A stretch of 64,000 nt of DNA. Origin: Aliivibrio_A sp016764915 (GTDB lineage Bacteria > Pseudomonadota > Gammaproteobacteria > Enterobacterales > Vibrionaceae). Each line of letters begins with the position of its first letter. Position 1 is the stretch's first letter. The stretch is taken from positions 2,356,001-2,420,000 of the forward strand of contig OZ245058.1 of the NCBI GenBank assembly GCA_965224595.1. Reading direction: 5' to 3'. This document shows positions 1-12,275 of this stretch, piece after piece. The position numbers and the translations under genes are program-made. The notes under the pieces were generated by a model. That model was given only the letters and a program-made list of their open reading frames with translations. It was not told the DNA's origin and did no database searches.

Positions 1-1192
1 AAAGGTTTCGAATGCTGGCTTCGAGTTCATCAATAGTAAACTGCTCCCCCTCTTCAATACCTAAACGGTTTAATAACAACTCATCACTATATTGACTACT
101 GTTGTTTAGCGCTATATTGGTAACGGTGAGATCATCTCCAAATTTTAACTTGGCTTTTCTCCTTGTTACTTCACTTTTATACTCATCATAATCTGCGATA
201 GAAAGTGATAATCCCTCTAATTTTTTCGATTGCTGTTTTGCAGATTGATAACCAAGTAATAACGCTTGATTCATTATTTCAAACTGAGCAGTGTCCATCT
301 TCCCAACATCAGGTTTCAATAATATGTCGTTTTCTGACAGTAGCTTTCCTTGCTCAGCAGTACTCTTCTTTACCATATAGTTAGTAAGCTGGTTCATCAC
401 CGACAAATAGCTCGATATCTGGTCTTCATCTTTGTAGTCACTACCAATATCAACGGCAATAATAATGTCAGCTCCCATCGCTTTTACAACATCGACTGGC
501 ATGTTATTAACGATTCCTCCATCAACCAATAAACGTCCTTGGTATACAGTAGGAGGCAAAGCACCAGGTACAGACATACTCGCCATCATTGCGACAGTCA
601 GATCACCATGATCAATAACCACTGCTTCGAGTTTTTCGATATCAGTGGCCACAGCTCTAAACGGAATGGCTAAACGATCAAAGCTATCTACACTTGCTAA
701 ATTACCGTGTGACTGACGTAAAATCTTAGTCATTGTTTGGCCTTGCACCACCCCTTTAGGCACTTTAATCCCATCTAAGCCAACCCCAAGATCTGTACGG
801 ATTTGATACCTATCTTCATACACTTTGTCTCGAACTTTTCTTTCTCCGCGTTCTACCGAGTCATTAAAACCACTATTCCAATGAGTAGTATCAATTAAGG
901 CCTCAATCTCTTGCACACTTTTACCTGATGCATATAAGCCACCAATAAAAGCGCCCATACTGGTGCCCGCAATATAGTCCACTGGGATTTTCATCTCTTC
1001 AAGTGCTTTAATAACACCAATATGAGCGGCACCCTTAGCACCACCTCCGGCGAGAACCAAACCTATTTTTGGACGTGAGTTTTCTGATGATTCAGCATGA
1101 AGCTGCTGAGTATAAAAACAGAACAATATTCCAAATAAAAATAACTGAGTAGGCAATGGTTTTAATCGAAATGAAAGATATGAGATATGCAC
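1..1192 (-). CDS. Patatin-like phospholipase, probable PlpD-type (type Vd) autotransporter, partial
   Basis: The gene runs off the left edge, so only the N-terminal ~397 residues are present. A signal peptide (hydrophobic LFLFGILFCFY, then LHA as probable cleavage site) is followed by a patatin domain. That domain has the oxyanion motif GGGAKGAAHIG, the serine elbow GTSMG and the catalytic Asp in DGGIVNNMP. After about residue 330 the sequence resembles a POTRA domain (TVTNIALNN...DELLLNRLGIEEGEQF), the arrangement of patatin-POTRA-barrel proteins such as PlpD, which insert in the outer membrane. The barrel would lie outside the window. A GTG at 1192 has a good ribosome site (AAAGGA, 6-nt spacer); an in-frame ATG at 1213 has none. 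Lipase/phospholipase activity is expected from the family; the barrel is inferred. Confidence 0.82.
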   Translation of the reverse strand, partial: MHISYLSFRLKPLPTQLFLFGILFCFYTQQLHAESSENSRPKIGLVLAGGGAKGAAHIGVIKALEEMKIPVDYIAGTSMGAFIGGLYASGKSVQEIEALIDTTHWNSGFNDSVERGERKVRDKVYEDRYQIRTDLGVGLDGIKVPKGVVQGQTMTKILRQSHGNLASVDSFDRLAIPFRAVATDIEKLEAVVIDHGDLTVAMMASMSVPGALPPTVYQGRLLVDGGIVNNMPVDVVKAMGADIIIAVDIGSDYKDEDQISSYLSVMNQLTNYMVKKSTAEQGKLLSENDILLKPDVGKMDTAQFEIMNQALLLGYQSAKQQSKKLEGLSLSIADYDEYKSEVTRRKAKLKFGDDLTVTNIALNNSSQYSDELLLNRLGIEEGEQFTIDELEASIRNL

Positions 1193-1312
1193 AGATAGTC
1201 CTTTAAAATGCATGAGGTACAAATTATAAATTCAGACTACCCGATTGATAATAAGATATAAAGATGAATAGCGCATTTCTCTGTGTCATTTGACTCAAGT
1301 TTTTAAAATACC

Positions 1313-1380
1313 GTGGAATGGACGGGACTTTCTAACACCTTGAGAGCAACACGTCCCCCGGCGTGACAAGCCGGTATCCA
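1313..1380 (-). pseudogene. Degenerate tRNA-Asp-like remnant
   Basis: The stretch resembles the intact tRNA-Asp at 1555-1631. The anticodon arm is almost identical (22 of 23 bases at 1355-1377, including the GTC anticodon), and the 3' acceptor/T-stem start (1313-1329) is recognisable. The T-arm is replaced by unrelated, longer sequence and the D-arm and 5' acceptor half are lost, so it cannot fold as a tRNA. It lies beyond the rRNA operon terminator and looks like a decayed extra tRNA-Asp copy. Confidence 0.6.
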
Positions 1381-1390
1381 CTGACTAATA

Positions 1391-1493
1391 AGTGAGTGGT
1401 TATTTGCTTGAGCAAGTGTCCATAGCATGGACGCTATGATCAAGCCTCCATGGATGGATACACGGCGTCTTGCTATGCAAATAATCACTCATT
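1391..1493. repeat. Intergenic palindromic repeat element
   Basis: About 100 bp flanked by 17-bp inverted arms (1391-1407 and 1477-1493, 15 of 17 pairing), with smaller palindromes inside (TCCATAGCATGGA; CCATGGATGG). There is no coding potential. It has the shape of a small non-autonomous palindromic element (MITE/ERIC-like). Its copy number in the genome cannot be seen here. Confidence 0.45.
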
Positions 1494-1520
1494 GGCTCAT
1501 CATTTTATACAGACGAAAAA

Positions 1521-1546
1521 AAACCTGAATCGTTAGATTCAGGTTT
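1521..1546 (-). terminator. rRNA operon terminator
   Basis: A perfect 11-bp stem with a GTTA/TAAC loop is followed on the minus strand by a run of eight T. It lies 9 bp beyond the CCA end of tRNA-Asp and ends the rRNA-tRNA transcript. Confidence 0.9.
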
Positions 1547-1554
1547 CTCAAATA

Positions 1555-1631
1555 TGGCGGAGTGGACGGGACTCGAACCCGCGACCCCCGGCGTGACAGG
1601 CCGGTATTCTAACCAACTGAACTACCACTCC
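1555..1631 (-). tRNA. tRNA-Asp (GTC)
   Basis: A 77-nt cloverleaf with encoded CCA, 7-bp acceptor stem GGAGTGG/CCACTCC, anticodon GTC in loop CTGTCAC, and T-loop TTCGAGT. It sits at the distal end of the rRNA operon between the 5S gene and the terminator, a usual place for tRNA-Asp in enterobacteria and vibrios. Confidence 0.97.
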
Positions 1632-1740
1632 GCAGTGTCTATTCAGCTAAAAGCTATTACTATAATAAAACGTTTACCGCTTTATTTTTGCTTTCATCTC
1701 TTACTTTAAATAAAAAGCTAAAAATATGAAAACTAATTTA

Positions 1741-1860
1741 AAGCCTGGCGATGTCCTACTCTCACATGGGGAGACCCCACACTACCATCGGCGCTACTGC
1801 GTTTCACTTCTGAGTTCGGCAAGGAATCAGGTGGGTCCACAGCGCTAAGGTCGCCAAGCA
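1741..1860 (-). rRNA. rrf: 5S ribosomal RNA
   Basis: About 120 nt matching the gammaproteobacterial 5S sequence (for example CCGAACTCAGAAGTGAAACG, then GTAGCGCCGATGGTAGTGTG). Complementary ends form helix I (GCTTGGCGA with CGCCAGGC). It is the third rRNA of the operon, 110 bp downstream of the 23S gene. Confidence 0.96.
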
Positions 1861-1970
1861 AATTCTTACAATTCGGAAAGTTTCTTAGTAATCGACTAAA
1901 TTTTAAAGTTCTAAAACACACACTTAAGCGCTCATCTATCTGAATCCGAACAAAACCACTTGGGTGTTGT

Positions 1971-4862
<2,892 letters not shown>

Positions 4863-5153
4863 ATACAACCCCAAAGGGTTTCGTATGGCAAACAACCAAG
4901 TCGAACAAAATATGTTCTTGGTTTTTTTTCGCCGGACTCAAATAGATTGAAGAGTACATCAATGATGCACTCAACATACAAGACACTTAAATGTGTTGTT
5001 TTATATTGAGAACTTTTAAAATTTAGTTTTCATTCAGCGTTACGTATAACGCTGATTGATTACTAGTCAGCTTTCCAAATTGTTAAAGAGCGTGTGAATC
5101 ATTCTCGAATGACCACGTCTAAAAATACTCACGAAAGTAAATACGTTTAGAGA
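4863..5153 (-). other. 23S-tRNA-Ala internal transcribed spacer
   Basis: 290 bp without a gene. It holds the sequence that pairs with the region beyond the 23S 3' end to form the processing stem (CAACCC/TGGGTGTTG-like tracts) and a boxA-like element. Nothing else is recognised. Confidence 0.75.
5081..5092 (-). promoter_or_regulatory. boxA antitermination element before 23S
   Basis: Read on the minus strand this is CGCTCTTTAACA, matching the rRNA boxA core (TGCTCTTTAACA) bound by NusB-S10. It sits in the spacer upstream of 23S, where E. coli also has a second copy. Confidence 0.7.
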
Positions 5154-5229
5154 TGGTGGAGCTATGCGGGATCGAACCGCAGACCTCCTGCGTGCAAGGC
5201 AGGCGCTCTCCCAGCTGAGCTATAACCCC
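5154..5229 (-). tRNA. tRNA-Ala (TGC)
   Basis: A 76-nt cloverleaf with CCA encoded, acceptor GGGGTTA/TAGCTCC (one wobble), anticodon TGC, and T-loop TTCGATC. It is the second tRNA in the 16S-23S spacer, 23 bp from tRNA-Ile. Confidence 0.97.
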
Positions 5230-5252
5230 ATCGAGTGTTTCTTTTTTCGGAC

Positions 5253-5329
<77 letters not shown>

Positions 5330-5426
5330 AATCCAAGTATGAAAAGGTTTGGGAGCCTTTTCTAAACTCTCTTACTATCTAACCATGCAATGTGTGTGGA
5401 CACTTACGAACAAATGTATCTATCGT

Positions 5427-6966
<1,540 letters not shown>

Positions 6967-7360
6967 AAAGTTTTTTCATTGTTGCATCTCTTGCTAAAAG
7001 AGATAACAACGCTCAATGATTATTACTGATTTTGTTTTAACTTTCGTTAAAACGATTTGACTGTGTCAACAAGTCGAAACTTATTGATTAAGGCCACTCA
7101 GTTCATTGAGATTATTTTGTGATAATCTATTCATGAGTGCCCACACAAATTGCATGGTCAAATTGTTAAAGAGCAATTCTTAAACGTTCAAACCTTTCGG
7201 TTAACTCGTTTAAGTGGACGGCCATTTTAGCGATTTAAGCTCTCGTGTCAAACACTTTTTTAAACTTATTTCTCGTGGCTTGTTGTCCGACTGACTAAGC
7301 TAGAACCCTTATGGCTCTTGGTTTCTAAAAGAAGAAGCCGCTCCGTGTCAGTGAGGTCGC
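6967..7360 (-). other. rRNA leader region
   Basis: About 390 bp between promoter P1 and 16S, transcribed as the rRNA leader. It contains a boxA element and the 5' strand of the 16S processing stem. No protein-coding frame is supported here. Confidence 0.75.
7164..7175 (-). promoter_or_regulatory. boxA antitermination element of the rRNA leader
   Basis: The minus strand reads TGCTCTTTAACA, the exact bacterial rRNA boxA core. It lies about 190 bp downstream of P1 and 200 bp before 16S, where the NusB/NusE antitermination complex is loaded. Confidence 0.85.
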
Positions 7361-7388
7361 ATTATAGAGAGTTCGATCAACTTGGCAA
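7361..7388 (-). promoter_or_regulatory. rRNA P1 promoter
   Basis: On the minus strand the -35 is TTGCCA (7388-7383), the spacer is 16 bp and the -10 is a perfect TATAAT (7366-7361). A GC-rich discriminator GCGACCTCAC follows, as in stringently controlled rrn P1 promoters. The 40 bp upstream (7389-7430) is very A/T-rich with A-tracts, consistent with an UP element. Confidence 0.85.
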
Positions 7389-7513
7389 GCGATTATTACA
7401 ATAAAAATACAAAAAAACGCGCATTTGAACAATAAACAATCAACCCCAAAGTTATCTTCTTATTTGCACAATTTACTAAGAATTAACACACAGAGTTATC
7501 CACAAATTGACAG

Positions 7514-9400
7514 CTAAAGCGTTTTCTCTATCTGTTTTTCAATATAGTGCCAGATAGTAGAGGATCCATAAGCAGATAAATGTCCTTCATCAAAAAATAG
7601 ATTTTTATCATCTACAATCGTTTTACACTGATTGCTGTCATTACATACCGCAGAAAAAGGGTTAATAAAATAGACGTTGATATACTGCTCACTAAAACGT
7701 TGAAGAAAATTATTTTGTTTAACTCTCTCACCATTGAACTCCGATGTATGTCGAACACAGCTTTCTCTATCCGCCTTTTTCATACATAACACCATTGATT
7801 TTTTTGGCGCTGGAACTTGACCCACTATATATAACTTCCTTTCTGATCCAATAAGCATCACCATCTTGCTTAATTGATTTGACAACATCTTATAGTAGTT
7901 ATCTATTGAAGCATTCACATTGCACTCATTCGAAACGCATAATAATGAACGTTCAGACCATTGATGCCCAAGAATAATATCCTTACTAGAATAGAACAGC
8001 AGTTTTTGATAATTATCCCTGCACGATGTTAGCCACTTATCATCCATCCATGCCGCATAGGGGGCTGTTGTATAATCGGGTAGATTTAGACATGAGCCAA
8101 CCCACGAAAGCAGCACCTTATATCGGTTGCTTTGACTAATTCCATAAGCGTAATGTGCAATGTTACTGTCACCCACAACCAAAAATTCAAAATCATTCTC
8201 AGTCGCACCATTTAAATAGTGACTCTTATTAGCATCAGAAAAAAGCAGCTCACTCCCTTTTATCACATTATGACCAAGTATCAGTGGCTCCATTATTTCT
8301 GGGTTCTCATTTATATAGTTATTACTATCATGATAAATAAAAATTGATAGACCAAGCGCGCAACCCCATGAAACTCGAGTAATCATCGACTCAAGTGACT
8401 TCTTCTTACCTCGTATCAGGATACCCCTTCTCTGCTCTATTAAGGTATAGCTTATGAAACCCAATAAGATGGATAACGGAATTCCGATAAAAACCCAATT
8501 TTCCATTGAAAAATAAAACCCAAACACCACCAAAGGCCAGTGCCAAAGGTAAATAGAATATGACCACGTACCAATTTTTTGAAATAATGCATTACTTGTA
8601 AAAACACTGTCATCTAGCTGGGATTGAATGACAAAAAATGCACCTAACACAGGGATCATGGCTAAGTAACCCGGCCAAAGTTCTTGTTTTGATATAAAAA
8701 GATATGAACAAAGGATTAAAATAAGGCCGATCAACTCTAGTACTTTTTTCCATTTAGTCTGAATGTTGAATGGGTATAAATACGCAACACCTCCCAACAT
8801 CATCTCCCACGCTCGAGTCGGTAGCAGATAATAAGAAGCATCGGGCCATTTATAGGTGGCTATGATGCAAAATATCATGCCTAACAATGTAGTAATTAAT
8901 ACAATTATTTTCAAAGACCTAAGCGAGAAAATTCGGCTCAATATACCAAGGACAATAGGATAGATGATATAAAATTGCCATTCCGTAGATAGAGACCACG
9001 TATGGAGTAGCCACTTACTGTGTGATGCAGCGTCAAAATATCCCGCCTCTTTCCAGTAAACTATATTAGAAAAAAAACCAAGACTACTAATGGCATGCTT
9101 GCCTAACTCCCTAAAATCAAAAAGAGTCAGGTAGAGATATCCAAAAATAAGTAATGTTAAGCATAGGACAACTAAAGCAGGAACAATCCGGTTGGCACGG
9201 GCGATGTAAAAGCTTAAGATTGAGAGGTTCCCTTTTTCAATCTTACTGAAGATTATCCCAGTCATTAAATAACCTGAAATAACAAAGAAAACATCAACGC
9301 CTGCAAAACCTCCAGGCATCCAGTTGGGGTTGAAGTGATACAGCACAACAGCAATCACCGCTATGGCTCTTAATCCATTAATATCTTTTCTAAAAATCAC
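7514..9400 (-). CDS. Acyltransferase-3 / SGNH-domain O-acyltransferase (OafA/YrhL type), copy B
   Basis: A 628-residue membrane protein. The first ~340 residues form the acyltransferase-3 domain with about ten membrane segments and family motifs (FRKDINGLRAIAVIAVVLYH, FFVISGYLM, LHTWSLSTEWQFYIIYP). The C-terminal ~240 residues are a periplasmic SGNH/GDSL-like domain with GDSN near residue 405 and the catalytic Asp-His pair in DEGHLS near the end. Such proteins usually O-acetylate O-antigen or other surface glycans; the substrate here is unknown. The start is GTG, overlapping the stop of the upstream paralogue in GTGA, so translation is probably coupled. Its first 165 bp are identical to that paralogue. 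No clear terminator follows, and the rRNA promoter lies 110 bp downstream in the same direction. Confidence 0.88.
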   Translation of the reverse strand: MIFRKDINGLRAIAVIAVVLYHFNPNWMPGGFAGVDVFFVISGYLMTGIIFSKIEKGNLSILSFYIARANRIVPALVVLCLTLLIFGYLYLTLFDFRELGKHAISSLGFFSNIVYWKEAGYFDAASHSKWLLHTWSLSTEWQFYIIYPIVLGILSRIFSLRSLKIIVLITTLLGMIFCIIATYKWPDASYYLLPTRAWEMMLGGVAYLYPFNIQTKWKKVLELIGLILILCSYLFISKQELWPGYLAMIPVLGAFFVIQSQLDDSVFTSNALFQKIGTWSYSIYLWHWPLVVFGFYFSMENWVFIGIPLSILLGFISYTLIEQRRGILIRGKKKSLESMITRVSWGCALGLSIFIYHDSNNYINENPEIMEPLILGHNVIKGSELLFSDANKSHYLNGATENDFEFLVVGDSNIAHYAYGISQSNRYKVLLSWVGSCLNLPDYTTAPYAAWMDDKWLTSCRDNYQKLLFYSSKDIILGHQWSERSLLCVSNECNVNASIDNYYKMLSNQLSKMVMLIGSERKLYIVGQVPAPKKSMVLCMKKADRESCVRHTSEFNGERVKQNNFLQRFSEQYINVYFINPFSAVCNDSNQCKTIVDDKNLFFDEGHLSAYGSSTIWHYIEKQIEKTL

Positions 9401-11319
9401 AGCTCATCCTTAACTGTATTATAAGCAAAATCTTGTTCCATAATAAGATCAACCAGCTGTTCCGCTCCTGCGAGTGACGGGTGATGATCATCAAAGTAGA
9501 GTGGTACACCATTTTTGACAGCAAAACAATTAAGTTCATCGCAAAATACATCCTGAGGCTTCAGTAAATAAACATTACTGGGATACTTAGCGTCATCAAA
9601 GTGTCTGCTCATATAAGCATTTCTTTGTTTATACCAAGCCAAATCAGTTCCACTGATATCAGCCAAACTTGCATTATTTATAAATGCCCTTCCAATAAGT
9701 TGGTTAATATCTTGTTGTAATTCAGGAATTGGATAGAAAAGAAATACTTTATCTTTAGTTACTGCGAGCTTGTTGATTAATTTGTCTAATTGCTTAATCA
9801 TGCGAATAGCTTCATAGGTGATCGTAAGCTTATCTATATCAGGATAATTCGTAGCACTTCCACCAAAAATTCCCTTAGTAAACCGATGATTAAGTACCAC
9901 GTACCTTATAACCTTATCGTTAACGATATAATCTACCGTTTCGTTATACCATTTTGAACACTTACTAAATTCAACTCCCTCTAGATATGATGGTTTACAA
10001 GCAGAAAAACTAAATTGCTTTAATCCAAGTCCCTCACGCTTTAACCTTCCAGCAAGCACATAAGCAATTTCTGTTGAGTGGCTATCCCCCAAAGTTGCCC
10101 AAGTTATCTTGGAACCAAAATACTCACATGACTGAGCAGGTATTCGATAACTATCAAGGTGGCATTCGTTTCTATTTGGACTAGGCTTAACTTCATTCAT
10201 TAAATGCTGATACTCAGAAGGAGCCAATTTAATAAAGCCTCCCTCTATGAAAGTAACGCCTCCGACAGCAATCATTAACAGAACCATATACGCAGGTTTG
10301 TATTTTAAATACCCTAGTAGGCATTTAAAATCACTCTTAAACTTAAATTTTTCTATGTATTTATTGCTTAAAAAACCAAGCAATAGTGACAATGCAATTC
10401 CAACGTAATTATATATATTACTCAATGAAAAATAGTGGATTGCAACCACAAAAGGCCAGTGCCACAGATAAATAGAATAAGACCATGTCCCCAGCTTTTG
10501 AAACAATTCATTGCTTATGATCAAGCTATTATTGCGCTGTACTTGAATAATCAGAAACGTCCCAAATACAGGAAACATGGCTAAATAGCCTGGCCATAGA
10601 CTCTCTTTTGACATAAAGAAATACGAACCTATGATTAATGCTAGGCCTATCCATTCAAATTTTGCCTTCCTTTTTTCTTGTAGAGTGAAGGGGTAAAGAA
10701 AAGCCACACCACCAATCATCATCTCCCATGCTCTGATCGGTAATAAATAGTAAGACGAGTTAGGCCACTTGTAAGTCGCGATTATACAAAAAATAAAACC
10801 GAAGACAGTTCCCAGAAATACAACTGCTTTCATCGCATTTATAGACATAAACGTTCGCATCAAGACAAGTACTAAAGGATAGATTATATAAAACTGCCAC
10901 TCAACGGATAATGACCAAGTATGTAGCAACCATTTTTGATGTGAGTCTGCATCAAAATAACCAGACTCTGTCCAGTAGATGATATTTGATACAAAGCCTA
11001 CACTGCTACTAACGTGCTTGCCTAAAACCTTATAATCTTCGGGAGTAAGGAAAAACCAACCAAAGATCATCAATATCAAACAAAGAGCGGCTAAAGCAGG
11101 AACAATACGGTTGGCACGAGCGATGTAAAAATCAAGAATTGAGAAGCTATCTTTTTCAATCTTACTGAAGATTATCCCAGTCATTAAATAACCTGAAATA
11201 ACAAAGAAAACATCAACGCCTGCAAAACCTCCAGGCATCCAGTTGGGGTTGAAGTGATACAGCACAACAGCAATCACCGCTATGGCTCTTAATCCATTAA
11301 TATCTTTTCTAAAAACCAC
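9397..11319 (-). CDS. Acyltransferase-3 / SGNH-domain O-acyltransferase (OafA/YrhL type), copy A
   Basis: About 640 residues, with the same plan as the downstream copy. An N-terminal multi-spanning acyltransferase-3 domain (FFVISGYLM, HTWSLSVEWQFYIIYP, YSIYLWHWPFVV) is followed by a C-terminal SGNH-like domain with GDSHSTE and DDHHPS motifs. The N-terminal halves are closely related, while the C-terminal domains differ strongly, suggesting different acceptors. The frame is open to an ATG at 11367. GTG at 11319 is preferred because it aligns exactly with the GTG of copy B and has an AGGGA ribosome site 6-7 nt upstream. The two genes overlap by 4 nt and form a small operon. The likely role is acylation of LPS or another surface glycan; the substrate is not determinable. 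Confidence 0.87.
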   Translation of the reverse strand: MVFRKDINGLRAIAVIAVVLYHFNPNWMPGGFAGVDVFFVISGYLMTGIIFSKIEKDSFSILDFYIARANRIVPALAALCLILMIFGWFFLTPEDYKVLGKHVSSSVGFVSNIIYWTESGYFDADSHQKWLLHTWSLSVEWQFYIIYPLVLVLMRTFMSINAMKAVVFLGTVFGFIFCIIATYKWPNSSYYLLPIRAWEMMIGGVAFLYPFTLQEKRKAKFEWIGLALIIGSYFFMSKESLWPGYLAMFPVFGTFLIIQVQRNNSLIISNELFQKLGTWSYSIYLWHWPFVVAIHYFSLSNIYNYVGIALSLLLGFLSNKYIEKFKFKSDFKCLLGYLKYKPAYMVLLMIAVGGVTFIEGGFIKLAPSEYQHLMNEVKPSPNRNECHLDSYRIPAQSCEYFGSKITWATLGDSHSTEIAYVLAGRLKREGLGLKQFSFSACKPSYLEGVEFSKCSKWYNETVDYIVNDKVIRYVVLNHRFTKGIFGGSATNYPDIDKLTITYEAIRMIKQLDKLINKLAVTKDKVFLFYPIPELQQDINQLIGRAFINNASLADISGTDLAWYKQRNAYMSRHFDDAKYPSNVYLLKPQDVFCDELNCFAVKNGVPLYFDDHHPSLAGAEQLVDLIMEQDFAYNTVKDEL

Positions 11320-11441
11320 AAAGATCCCTAAATAACATTTACTCATCACTGTAAAATCAATATACACGTAGTAAGCTGTTACTCAAAGATGCATTCACCA
11401 CATCTATATATTAATGGTCATTTTCGCTTTTTAGATACAAC

Positions 11442-11468
11442 AAAGCCCCAACCGAAGTTGAGGCTTTA
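11442..11468 (-). terminator. tRNA-Leu terminator
   Basis: On the minus strand, a stem of AAGCCTCAAC with GTTGGGGCTT (one G-U pair) around a TTCG-type loop, followed by a short T-rich tract. It lies 12 bp beyond the tRNA-Leu 3' end. Confidence 0.75.
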
Positions 11469-11479
11469 TTATTTAAATA

Positions 11480-11564
11480 TGGTGCCCGAGGCCGGACTTG
11501 AACCGGCACGTCTTTCGACAACGGATTTTGAATCCGTCGTGTATACCAATTTCACCACTCGGGC
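11480..11564 (-). tRNA. tRNA-Leu (CAA)
   Basis: An 85-nt class II tRNA with long variable arm, acceptor GCCCGAG/CTCGGGC, encoded CCA, anticodon CAA in loop TTCAAAA, and T-loop TTCAAGT. It resembles E. coli leuX. It stands alone with its own terminator, between the acyltransferase pair and the RDD gene. Such tRNA-Leu genes are frequent integration sites, but no attL/attR pair or integrase was seen nearby. Confidence 0.95.
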
Positions 11565-11743
11565 ATACTTAACAAGTTCCCTTGGTAAGTGCCGCCATTA
11601 TACCCATGCATGATCACTTCGCAATAGCTATTTTGTTTAAAAAGAGTTGTTTGCTGCTATTTTAAACACACACAGTGAAGTTTAGTTAAAAAGTGGTCAA
11701 AGTCCTGATAAACTCCGCATACTATTACTATTTGGAAGCAGTC

Positions 11744-12232
11744 ATGACTACGCTACACAAAAAGCCCCTCCATAATAAACAAGCCAGCTTTTTAAGACGC
11801 TTAGGGGCTTGGTTTTATGATGGTCTTATCATTATCGCCATTGAAATGATGGCAGCAGGCATTGTGATCGCCTCTTTAGATATGCTGACCTATTTAGATC
11901 TATTCTCTTACGGAAAGCACTTAGATGTCAGTGCTTTTCTAGCCGCTGACCCTATTTGGAGTAAGATTTACCCACTCTACTTATCCGCGGTATTTATCGG
12001 TTTCTTTGCTTTCTTCTGGACAAAAGGTGGACAGACGTTAGGGATGAGAGCATGGAAGTTAAGAATACAGAATCAGAACGGTTCTAATATTACGTTGACT
12101 CAATCTTTTATTCGCATGGGGACATCTGCTTTTGGTTTAGGTAACCTGATGGCGCTGTTTGATAGACATAACAGCTCATTTCAAGACACTTGGGCAAAAT
12201 GTGAAGTTATTGTATTAGCTAAGGCAAACTGA
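11744..12232 (+). CDS. RDD family membrane protein
   Basis: About 162 residues with an RDD domain: the Arg of LRRLGAWFYDGLII and the Asp in the first membrane helix, three predicted membrane segments, then GQTLGMRAWKLRI and a C-terminal FDRHNSSFQDTWAKCEV typical of the family. The function of RDD proteins is largely unknown; some relatives act in ion or osmotic homeostasis. The frame is open from 11693, but ATG at 11744 is chosen for the GGAAG site upstream and because the domain begins just after it. It is convergent with lptG, a conserved arrangement in vibrios. Confidence 0.85.
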   Translation: MTTLHKKPLHNKQASFLRRLGAWFYDGLIIIAIEMMAAGIVIASLDMLTYLDLFSYGKHLDVSAFLAADPIWSKIYPLYLSAVFIGFFAFFWTKGGQTLGMRAWKLRIQNQNGSNITLTQSFIRMGTSAFGLGNLMALFDRHNSSFQDTWAKCEVIVLAKAN

Positions 12233-12251
12233 TATTTACCTTAAGATCAAA

Positions 12252-12271
12252 AAAGGGCTTTAATGCCCTTT
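12252..12271. terminator. Bidirectional terminator between RDD gene and lptG
   Basis: A 7-bp stem AAAGGGC/GCCCTTT with a 6-nt loop, flanked by A-rich sequence on the left and T's on the right. It can serve both convergent genes. Confidence 0.75.
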
Positions 12272-12275
12272 GTTA

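Noticed and set aside
350..532. 60-codon plus-strand frame
   Set aside because: Antisense to the patatin gene, whose motifs and frame are clear on the minus strand.
1303..1488. 61-codon minus-strand frame
   Set aside because: It is built from the tRNA-Asp remnant and the palindromic repeat; no ribosome site or protein-like character.
11480..11564. tRNA-Leu as a genomic island attachment site
   Set aside because: No integrase and no repeat of the tRNA 3' end was found nearby; the acyltransferase pair alone is not an island signature.
11389..11613. 74-codon plus-strand frame over tRNA-Leu
   Set aside because: It overlaps the tRNA and its terminator on the opposite strand.
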